Positions 1-4,896 of a stretch of DNA of 9,458 bases are shown in pieces. Each line of letters opens with the position of its first letter. Positions within the stretch are counted from its first letter, which is position 1. The notes beneath the pieces are model-generated. The model was given only the letters and a program-made list of their open reading frames with translations, was not told the origin of the DNA and did no database searches. Made by a program: the position numbers and the translations under genes. Origin of the DNA: Clostridia bacterium (GTDB lineage: Bacteria > Bacillota > Clostridia > Oscillospirales > Acutalibacteraceae); contig JAFYJR010000058.1 of NCBI GenBank assembly GCA_017538005.1, forward strand, positions 1 through 9,458. The letters run 5' to 3'.

Positions 1-2
1 CC

Positions 3-41
3 ACAACTGTCGTAAACATGGAAGAGGGTTCATACTGTTAG
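3..41 (+). pseudogene. Upstream in-frame part of the suf gene, ending in an internal TAG
   Basis: Reading in the frame of the downstream suf coding region gives TTVVNMEEGSYC, then TAG, then MDMVQIKGVDST. The residues before the TAG match what I recall of this family immediately before the MD-VQIKGVDST motif, where an acidic residue (E) normally stands at the TAG position. One G-to-T change in GAG would produce it. The frame is open to the window edge, so the rest of the gene lies outside. Possible explanations are a true nonsense mutation, a base-call or assembly error near a sequence end, or readthrough. The family comparison is from memory. Confidence 0.6.
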
Positions 42-491
42 ATGGACATGGTCCAGATCAAGGGTGTTGACTCAACCTTCAGAAAGACTGAGGCAAATCT
101 CGGCAAGGACGCGAAGATCTACATCCTCGAGCGTCTTATGACTCACGGCAAGCAGGAAGCCAAGACCGAGATGGTTGTCAACTTAAACGGCGAAGGCTCT
201 TCCGCGCAGATAATCTCCCGTACGGTAGGTAAGGATGATTCGGTCCAGACCTTCTATCCGAACGCCGTGGGCAACAATGCATGTCATGCGCATGTCCAGT
301 GTGACTCCATCATCATGGACAACGCGAAGATAAGCTCAATCCCCGCCATTTCCGCAAACCACCCCGATGCGCAGGTAATTCACGAGGCCGCCATCGGTAA
401 GATAAACTCCGACCAGCTCGTCAAACTCGAGACCTTCGGCATGACCGAAGAGGAGGCCGAAGAAGTAATAATCCAGGGATTCCTGAAATAA
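42..491 (+). CDS. SufB/SufD-family Fe-S cluster assembly protein, C-terminal part
   Basis: This is the C-terminal part of a SufB/SufD-type protein. With the ATPase SufC, such proteins form the cytoplasmic scaffold on which Fe-S clusters are built. Visible family signatures are MDMVQIKGVDST at the start, GNNACHAHVQCDSIIMDNA (residues 78-96) and HEAAIGKI (114-121), whose His corresponds from memory to the conserved SufD histidine motif. The typical acidic tail (EEEAEEVIIQGFLK) follows. Family members are usually 300 or more residues, so these 149 are only the second half. The reading frame continues upstream to the window edge with family-like sequence but is interrupted by TAG at 39-41. The ATG at 42 is simply the first Met after that stop. 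The only purine-rich stretch upstream (23-28) lies 13 nt away, so independent initiation is doubtful. The gene is probably a suf operon member ending at the terminator at 495-523. Family assignment is firm; functionality is uncertain. Confidence 0.85.
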   Translation: MDMVQIKGVDSTFRKTEANLGKDAKIYILERLMTHGKQEAKTEMVVNLNGEGSSAQIISRTVGKDDSVQTFYPNAVGNNACHAHVQCDSIIMDNAKISSIPAISANHPDAQVIHEAAIGKINSDQLVKLETFGMTEEEAEEVIIQGFLK

Positions 492-494
492 AAG

Positions 495-523
495 AACAGC
501 GCCTTAAACGGCGCTGTTTTTTT
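495..523 (+). terminator. Rho-independent terminator after the suf gene
   Basis: A perfect 9-bp stem, AACAGCGCC (495-503) with GGCGCTGTT (510-518), encloses a 6-nt loop. It runs into a T tract (517-523) on the plus strand, only 3 nt after the suf stop codon. The stop codon and last codons of the converging minus-strand gene are built into this hairpin. On the minus strand the hairpin is followed by only four T residues, so it may work weakly in both directions. Confidence 0.88.
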
Positions 524-881
524 GCATCTGCTCGTGTTCTTTTTTCAGTTCCTCACAGAGGGCGGCGGCGGTCCAGGTTTTGTTGGTATCCGTGAGAGCG
601 GCCTTGAGCGGAACGTCAAGGTCTGCCGCTCTCATGGCTTTTAAAACCTTGTTCAGGTCGCCGCCGGAAAAGGTTGAAATCAGCATGAGCTCGTCGGAAA
701 ATTCTGTCTTGCCGCCGCTTTGCGCAAGACCCACAAAACCGGCGAGCTCGCCCACGGGTTTACCGAAATCCGCTTTATCAATCCGTTTTATTCTGATGCC
801 GGTTTTTCCGCAGACCTTCTCGAGAGCGGCATATTTTTCGTCTTCAAAATTGAAGCATAAAACTGTTCCGTTAAGTCTCAT
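504..881 (-). CDS. DUF3783-like protein of unknown function
   Basis: A 125-residue soluble protein that resembles the DUF3783 family of Bacillota, whose function is unknown. The family-like features are a short N-terminal beta-rich part (TVLCFNF, residues 6-12), a central PVGELAGFVG segment (42-51), and a C-terminal region with VPLKAALTDTNKTWT (residues 90-104). No signal peptide or membrane segment is visible. The ATG at 879-881 lies inside the end of the acyltransferase gene, with an 11-bp overlap (871-881). An AAGAGG ribosome binding site sits just upstream within that gene, so translation is probably coupled. The stop codon lies within the terminator hairpin of the converging suf gene. 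The call rests on recalled family resemblance, and no function can be inferred from the sequence. Confidence 0.75.
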   Translation of the reverse strand: MRLNGTVLCFNFEDEKYAALEKVCGKTGIRIKRIDKADFGKPVGELAGFVGLAQSGGKTEFSDELMLISTFSGGDLNKVLKAMRAADLDVPLKAALTDTNKTWTAAALCEELKKEHEQMQKNSAV

Positions 882-1866
882 TGTTTTTCCTCTTTATAAA
901 CTCAAATTTCATTAGTTTGTTGAACGGTATGTTCAGCTGCGGTACCGAAAGTATAAGTGCCAGAACTACGCCGCAGAGCAGCCAGACAACCGGTGATATC
1001 GCAAAGATTTTTTCGCCCAGTCCGCTGTCCATAATCAGATACAGAATCGGTCTGTGGAAGAAGTAAATCGGAAGAGTAGACGCGCCGATGTATGTCAGTT
1101 TGTTGTTGCTGTTCGGCAGAACACAGATTACGGCGAAAGAGATAATTGCCGATACCGCATACCAGAGTGCCCTTATAAGTATTCCCATATCCGGATTCCA
1201 GAGCTTGGCGTAGGGGTGATAAGCGACAAGTATCGGTCTGGTAAGGTAGAGCGCGGGGCGGAGCAGAAAGGCCAGGACGATGACGATCGCCAGGAGAAGT
1301 CCGGCCGCCACGCGCAGTCTTTTGTCGCGTGTCTTTTCCGCAACCTTTGCGGGATCAAGCGCATAGCCCAGGAAGAAAAACGGATAGAAAGTTATGATTC
1401 TTGAGATGCAGAAAGTGCTGTCAATTACTTTGAAATAACCGATGATAAGAGCAAGGGCGACTGAAACCGGAATTACGATTTTCGGATTTGCTTTTCTCAG
1501 GAAGAATGTAATTACAAGCCAGACAGCCATTGCCAGCATATACCAGGGTATGCCGGACTCGTAAAACGGGCGGAATCTGCCCGGATGATGTACGGCATAA
1601 ATCAGAATCTTCAGCAGGTAAAACAGTATGACAAAAGCGATGACTCTGTTTACATTCAGCCGGTCGTTTTTAAAGGCGGACTTTGAAAACAGTCCGGATA
1701 CGAAGATAAAGAGCGGCATATGGAAAGAGTATATGATAAGAAAGATACTTTGTATAAACGCGCTCTGTCCGGTAAACTGCGTCACAAAGTGACCCAGTAC
1801 GACGAGCACAATGAGAAGAGCTTTTACATTGTCCCAGAGATACAGTCTCTGCTTTGTCTCAGCCAT
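871..1866 (-). CDS. Acyltransferase-3 family membrane protein
   Basis: An integral membrane acyltransferase of the Acyl_transf_3 / fucose 4-O-acetylase-like group. These enzymes move acyl groups, often acetyl, onto sugars of the cell surface or exopolysaccharide. Of 331 residues, the N-terminal LWDNVKALLIVLVVLGHF holds the family W-D-x-x-K pattern and the TM1 histidine (His26). FHMPLFIFVSGLFSK (52-66) is the second family hallmark. About ten hydrophobic segments are spaced along the chain, and the basic tail (KFEFIKRKNNET) is cytosolic. The ATG at 1866 is preferred because GGAG (1873-1876) lies 6 nt upstream; an in-frame TTG at 1878 overlaps that site. It has its own minus-strand promoter and is translationally coupled to the DUF3783-like gene. 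There are no glycan genes nearby, so the substrate is unknown. Confidence 0.85.
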   Translation of the reverse strand: MAETKQRLYLWDNVKALLIVLVVLGHFVTQFTGQSAFIQSIFLIIYSFHMPLFIFVSGLFSKSAFKNDRLNVNRVIAFVILFYLLKILIYAVHHPGRFRPFYESGIPWYMLAMAVWLVITFFLRKANPKIVIPVSVALALIIGYFKVIDSTFCISRIITFYPFFFLGYALDPAKVAEKTRDKRLRVAAGLLLAIVIVLAFLLRPALYLTRPILVAYHPYAKLWNPDMGILIRALWYAVSAIISFAVICVLPNSNNKLTYIGASTLPIYFFHRPILYLIMDSGLGEKIFAISPVVWLLCGVVLALILSVPQLNIPFNKLMKFEFIKRKNNET

Positions 1867-1895
1867 AATAATCTCCAAACATCGTTTATGTTTTA

Positions 1896-1923
1896 ATTAT
1901 ACTTTTTTTGTTTTACAAGTCCA
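1896..1923 (-). promoter_or_regulatory. SigA-type promoter of the acyltransferase operon
   Basis: On the minus strand the -35 TGGACT (1918-1923) and a perfect -10 TATAAT (1896-1901) are separated by 16 bp. Transcription would start near 1889, about 22 nt before the ATG at 1866. The -35 element is only four of six consensus bases, but the -10 is exact and the surroundings are AT-rich. Confidence 0.65.
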
Positions 1924-1940
1924 CAGTTTTGGCGCATAAT
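1912..1940 (+). promoter_or_regulatory. SigA-type promoter of the radical SAM gene
   Basis: -35 TTTACA (1912-1917) and -10 CATAAT (1935-1940), each five of six consensus bases, are separated by exactly 17 bp. The start point would fall near 1947, at the ribosome binding site. This gives a leader of about 11 nt and makes the GTG at 1943 impossible as a start codon from this promoter. It overlaps the divergent acyltransferase promoter by 12 bp. Confidence 0.6.
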
Positions 1941-1957
1941 AAGTGCGAGGTATTTTT

Positions 1958-2827
1958 ATGGATTATTGCAATTTATGTCCCAGAAACTGCAGAGTGAACC
2001 GTGAACTCGGAAATAAAGGCGTGTGCGGCGAGACCGATGAGATCCGCGTCGCTCTCGCCTCGCTTCATATGTGGGAAGAACCGCCGATTTCGGGCGAAAC
2101 GGGCTCGGGCACGGTGTTTTTCTCAGGTTGTCCGCTGCACTGTGTCTACTGTCAGAACTACAGTATTTCAAGTGGCGAAATCGGCCGGGCCGTCACGACT
2201 GATGAGCTTTGCAGCATTTTCCTGCACCTGCAGGAAAAAGGCGCAAAGAACATAAATCTCGTGACGGCGACCCAGTTCGTGCCCAAGATAAGAGGAGCCC
2301 TCATAAAAGCGAAGCAGGAGGGCCTGACTGTCCCTGTCGTGTATAACACGAGTTCTTATGAGTCGGTAAATACGATAAAATACCTAAACGGTCTGGTTGA
2401 TATCTATCTGCCCGATCTGAAATACAAAAGCAGTGAACTCGCCAAGAAATACTCAAACGCGCCTGACTATTTTGATGTTGCCACAAAAGCCATAGCTGAG
2501 ATGTATCACCAGGTCGGACCGGATATGATTGTCCGTCACCTTGTGCTTCCGGGCTGTACGGAGGACTCGAAGGATGTTATCAGATATCTTTGGGACACCT
2601 ACGGCGACAACATTACGATAAGCATAATGAGCCAGTACACCCCCATGCCGTTCTGCAAGGTCCCCGAACTCGGGCGAAAGCTCAGCAAAGAGGAATATGA
2701 TGAAGTGGTGGACTTTGCCGCGGACCTCGGAATAACAAAAGCATTTGTTCAGGAGGGCGAGGCGGCGCAGGAGAGTTTCATCCCGGACTTTCAAAACTGG
2801 GACCTCGAAGAGTTCCTGAAGAGTTAA
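1958..2827 (+). CDS. PflX-like radical SAM protein (pyruvate formate-lyase-activating enzyme homologue)
   Basis: A cytoplasmic radical SAM enzyme of the PflX / COG1313 type, related to glycyl-radical activating enzymes; its physiological substrate is not established. CPLHCVYC (Cys58, 62, 65) is the CxxxCxxC motif that ligates the catalytic [4Fe-4S] cluster. The N-terminus has a second Cys set typical of the group: Cys4, Cys7, Cys11 and Cys23 in CNLCPRNC...GVCG. SGCP just before the cluster, YNTSSYES, DIYLPDLKY and RHLVLPG fit the radical SAM barrel. At 289 residues it is close to family size. The ATG at 1958 is chosen over GTG at 1943 because GAGG (1947-1950) is 7 nt upstream and the predicted transcript starts near 1947. 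No glycyl radical enzyme is in view. It is monocistronic, followed by the hairpin at 2831-2855. Confidence 0.88.
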   Translation: MDYCNLCPRNCRVNRELGNKGVCGETDEIRVALASLHMWEEPPISGETGSGTVFFSGCPLHCVYCQNYSISSGEIGRAVTTDELCSIFLHLQEKGAKNINLVTATQFVPKIRGALIKAKQEGLTVPVVYNTSSYESVNTIKYLNGLVDIYLPDLKYKSSELAKKYSNAPDYFDVATKAIAEMYHQVGPDMIVRHLVLPGCTEDSKDVIRYLWDTYGDNITISIMSQYTPMPFCKVPELGRKLSKEEYDEVVDFAADLGITKAFVQEGEAAQESFIPDFQNWDLEEFLKS

Positions 2828-2858
2828 AAAAAGAGGCTTGCTGAGCAAGCCTCTTAAT
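2825..2858. terminator. Terminator between the radical SAM gene and the converging HPt operon
   Basis: The stem AAGAGGCTTGC (2831-2841) pairs with GCAAGCCTCTT (2845-2855) around a TGA loop, giving 11 bp. On the minus strand it is followed by seven T residues (complement of A2826-2832), making a strong terminator for the HD-GYP/HPt operon. On the plus strand the downstream bases are only AATTATTT, so ending of the radical SAM transcript here may be weaker. Confidence 0.85.
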
Positions 2859-2867
2859 TATTTCTGT

Positions 2868-3218
2868 TTATCCCAGTTTTGAAAGAGCGTCCATCGCGTC
2901 GGCATAGTCTTTCTTTACGATTTCAAGCTGCGCCGCCGCCTCCGGATTGAATACGCAGGGCCTGAGCATTTCGCAGAGTTCGGAGGATGAGGTCTGGAGT
3001 TTTGTCAGACCGAAGTTGGCGTAATTGCCTTTCATGGTGTGGGAGGCACGGAAAGCGGCTTCCCAATCTTCGTCGGCAAAGGCCTTGATAAGATCGTTGA
3101 AAGAGGAGTCGGCAATGAGTTTGGGAATGAAACGCAGGACGCGGTCCTCGCCGCCCAGACGGATGATTACATCGTTGTAATCCGCACCGATGAGTTCATA
3201 GCATTCTTTCAGTGTCAT
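2868..3218 (-). CDS. Stand-alone HPt phosphotransfer protein
   Basis: A 116-residue histidine phosphotransfer protein that passes phosphate between response regulator receiver domains in the cytoplasm. The whole protein is one HPt helical bundle. The motif ASHTMKGNYANFG carries the phospho-accepting His60, with Lys63 and Gly64 in the family spacing HxxKG and a later Gly70. No kinase or output domain is attached. Its ATG shares one base with the stop codon of the upstream HD-GYP regulator (TAATG), and AGGAG (3229-3233) lies 10 nt before it, so the two are translationally coupled. The obvious partners are the receiver domain of the hybrid kinase encoded divergently (as donor) and the receiver of the HD-GYP protein (as acceptor); this pairing is inferred from position. 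The operon ends at the hairpin at 2831-2855. Confidence 0.9.
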   Translation of the reverse strand: MTLKECYELIGADYNDVIIRLGGEDRVLRFIPKLIADSSFNDLIKAFADEDWEAAFRASHTMKGNYANFGLTKLQTSSSELCEMLRPCVFNPEAAAQLEIVKKDYADAMDALSKLG

Positions 3219-4759
3219 TAAATCATCGCTCCTGTCTTTGTTATTCTGCGGGCATAGCCGTAGATGGAGGTCATTACGGGCTCGGAGGCCTCATAGTCCC
3301 AGACGGTTTTGCCTTCTATGCGGTATGTCACGCCGTTCCACTCGACCTCGTCCTTGAAGTCGGTATACTCGTATGATGTATGCGTAAGTACTTTGTCGAG
3401 TTCAAGGGCGACAATAGAGTTGAATCTGTCATCCAGAAATCCCGGTTTTAAGGGATCCACAACCATGCTTCCGCCGTCAACAAGGTATGCTGCGGCTTTC
3501 GAGAATGAGAGAACGGATGTCTCCGCGTTGTACTCGAAAAAGATATCTTTTGTATTTTCCCAGAAGAAGGAGAACTTCTCGCGCTCTGTCTCCAGAAGGT
3601 GGAGCGAGCGGTTTGAGGAAGCGAGATCGGGGTTTGAGAAGAGCTCGTCGGCTATGGTGTCCAGGTCACGCGAGCTCTGCTCGAAGAGCGCGGCATCCTT
3701 GCCGAGTTCTTCCCGGAGACTCGGCGCTATTTCTTCAAGGCACTCCATAAGGAGCGGGTTGAATGTGCCGCACTCGCCGTTTCTGATCATCGTAAGCGCC
3801 TGCTCGTGCGAGTAGGCGGGCTTGTAGCAGCGCGTGCTGGTGAGCGCGTCATAGACGTCCGCTATGGATACGACCTGCGCGGCGATCGGTATTTTATCGC
3901 CCTCGAGGCGGTCCGGATAGCCGCGGCCGTCATAGCGCTCATGGTGCCAGCGCGCTATCTCATACGCGTAGCGGATGAGCGGCTCGTCCTTGCTGAAAGG
4001 CACGGCATTAAGTATCTTTGCGCCCTCCATAGAGTGTGTTTTGATAACTTCGAATTCTTCCGGTGTAAGCTTGCCGGGTTTGTTGAGTATGGACTCGGGT
4101 ATGGCAATCTTACCTATGTCATGGAGGGATGAGGCGGTGCAGATGACCGGAACATCCGCTCGGGGGATGTTGTAGTTGTTAGGTCTTGAAAGCAGTGCGT
4201 TCAAGAGCTTTTCCGTGATGGTATTTATGTTGAGACAGTGGGCAGAGCTCTCGCCGTTTCTGAATTCGACAATATGGGCGAGAACGGATACGAGCATACG
4301 GCTGTTCTTTGAACGCTCGTAAATCTGCTCCGTGACCATATCCTCAAGGCGTTTCTGCTTGGAGTAGAGCATTATTGTGTTTATCACGCGCCTGTAGACC
4401 ATGAAGGAGTCGAACGGGCGGAAGATAAAATCGGTCGCGCCGAGCTTGTAGGCCTGTTCGACTGACTCCGCGCGCTGGTCGGCGGAGATGACCACCACGG
4501 GGATGGTCTTGATCATATTGTTCTGATTCATCACCTTGAGGACCGACATGCCGTCCATGACGGGCATAATGAGGTCCAGAAGTACCATTGATACTTCCGT
4601 GGGATGTTGTTCGAGATAATTGACCGCCTCAAGTCCGTCTGCCGCCTCGACTATGTCGAACTTCTCGCATAAGATGTCCGAGAGAATTGAGCGGTTGAGT
4701 TCGGAGTCGTCAACTATCAGTATTCTGTCTTTTGTACCGTTTGCGTTCATAAATACCAA
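3218..4759 (-). CDS. Response regulator with HD-GYP domain and C-terminal PAS-like region
   Basis: Predicted phosphorylation-controlled cyclic di-GMP phosphodiesterase of the RpfG type, cytoplasmic, 513 residues. The REC domain (about 11-130) has acidic residues Asp17/Asp18 and phospho-acceptor Asp62 in LLDLIMPVMDG; the usual switch Lys is Arg114 (FRPFD). The HD-GYP domain (about 150-350) has HDIGKIAIPESIL and HHERYDGRGYP. The full likely metal-ligand set is visible: Glu170, His174, His213, Asp214, His242, His272, His273 and Asp301. Residues about 395-505 (FFWENTKDIFFEY to SIYGYARRI) look like a PAS fold, an unusual C-terminal addition. The start is uncertain: TTG at 4759 has AGGA (4765-4768) 5 nt upstream, while ATG at 4750 is 14 nt from it; the choice changes only three residues. 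Its stop overlaps the HPt start. Confidence 0.92.
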   Translation of the reverse strand: MVFMNANGTKDRILIVDDSELNRSILSDILCEKFDIVEAADGLEAVNYLEQHPTEVSMVLLDLIMPVMDGMSVLKVMNQNNMIKTIPVVVISADQRAESVEQAYKLGATDFIFRPFDSFMVYRRVINTIMLYSKQKRLEDMVTEQIYERSKNSRMLVSVLAHIVEFRNGESSAHCLNINTITEKLLNALLSRPNNYNIPRADVPVICTASSLHDIGKIAIPESILNKPGKLTPEEFEVIKTHSMEGAKILNAVPFSKDEPLIRYAYEIARWHHERYDGRGYPDRLEGDKIPIAAQVVSIADVYDALTSTRCYKPAYSHEQALTMIRNGECGTFNPLLMECLEEIAPSLREELGKDAALFEQSSRDLDTIADELFSNPDLASSNRSLHLLETEREKFSFFWENTKDIFFEYNAETSVLSFSKAAAYLVDGGSMVVDPLKPGFLDDRFNSIVALELDKVLTHTSYEYTDFKDEVEWNGVTYRIEGKTVWDYEASEPVMTSIYGYARRITKTGAMI

Positions 4760-4790
4760 TCTTTTCCTGAAAATCTATAAATTTTGTCAT

Positions 4791-4803
4791 CTTACATTGT
4801 AAG
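4791..4803. repeat. 13-bp perfect palindrome over the -10 of the HD-GYP promoter
   Basis: CTTACA-T-TGTAAG is a perfect 6-1-6 inverted repeat covering the predicted -10 box of the minus-strand promoter, a position suited to a repressor site. AGAAATTTCT (4802-4811), a second short palindrome, abuts it. The region is AT-rich, so chance dyads are possible, and no regulator is known for it. Confidence 0.35.
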
Positions 4804-4824
4804 AAATTTCTATAAAAAAGTAAA
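4796..4824 (-). promoter_or_regulatory. Promoter of the HD-GYP/HPt operon
   Basis: On the minus strand -35 TTTACT (4819-4824) and -10 TACAAT (4796-4801) are separated by exactly 17 bp, placing the start near 4789, about 30 nt before the start codon. The -10 lies inside the perfect dyad CTTACATTGTAAG (4791-4803), a possible operator. Confidence 0.6.
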
Positions 4825-4842
4825 TAGAATTTGCAAAAAATA

Positions 4843-4855
4843 GTATATTATATAC
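4843..4855. repeat. 13-bp perfect palindrome upstream of the kinase promoter
   Basis: GTATAT-T-ATATAC is a perfect 6-1-6 inverted repeat centred about 30 bp upstream of the predicted kinase transcription start, where a -35 element would normally lie. It could be an activator or repressor site. It is made almost only of A and T, so it may be accidental. Confidence 0.3.
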
Positions 4856-4863
4856 AAAAATAA

Positions 4864-4872
4864 TGTTATACT
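4864..4872 (+). promoter_or_regulatory. Extended -10 promoter of the kinase-ABC operon
   Basis: TGTTATACT is an extended -10 element (TG-N-TATACT) with no recognisable -35 at the right distance. Extended -10 promoters can work without a good -35. The start would be near 4879, leaving a leader of about 18 nt that carries the AAGGTGG ribosome binding site. Confidence 0.45.
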
Positions 4873-4896
4873 TATAGCATTAAGGTGGTGAGGCTT

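Noticed and set aside
39..41. Genome-wide reassignment of TAG to an amino acid
   Set aside because: No other in-frame TAG occurs in the roughly 2,700 codons of the other genes. The absence of TAG stops among ten genes is weak evidence in a TAA-preferring genome.
1867..1878. TTG start for the acyltransferase
   Set aside because: The TTG overlaps the GGAG ribosome binding site that is 6 nt from the ATG at 1866.
1943..1957. GTG start for the radical SAM protein
   Set aside because: It lies upstream of the predicted transcription start and overlaps the region of the RBS (GAGG 1947-1950) that serves the ATG at 1958.
2453..2848. A 131-codon minus-strand open frame opposite the radical SAM gene
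   Set aside because: It has no recognisable domain, starts within the terminator, and the plus-strand frame carries clear radical SAM motifs.
3309..3815. A 168-codon plus-strand open frame opposite the HD-GYP gene
   Set aside because: Ser/Arg-rich low-complexity product with no RBS, antisense to motif-bearing PAS and HD-GYP coding sequence.
4831..4856. Kinase promoter using TTGCAA (4831-4836) with TATACA (4851-4856)
   Set aside because: The spacer would be only 14 bp; the extended -10 at 4864-4872 fits better.
4885..4896. GTG start for the hybrid kinase
   Set aside because: The GTG is inside the AAGGTGG ribosome binding site that is well placed for the ATG at 4897.
4760..4896. A cyclic di-GMP riboswitch before the signalling genes
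   Set aside because: The predicted leaders are only about 20-30 nt, too short for such an aptamer, and no conserved core is visible.
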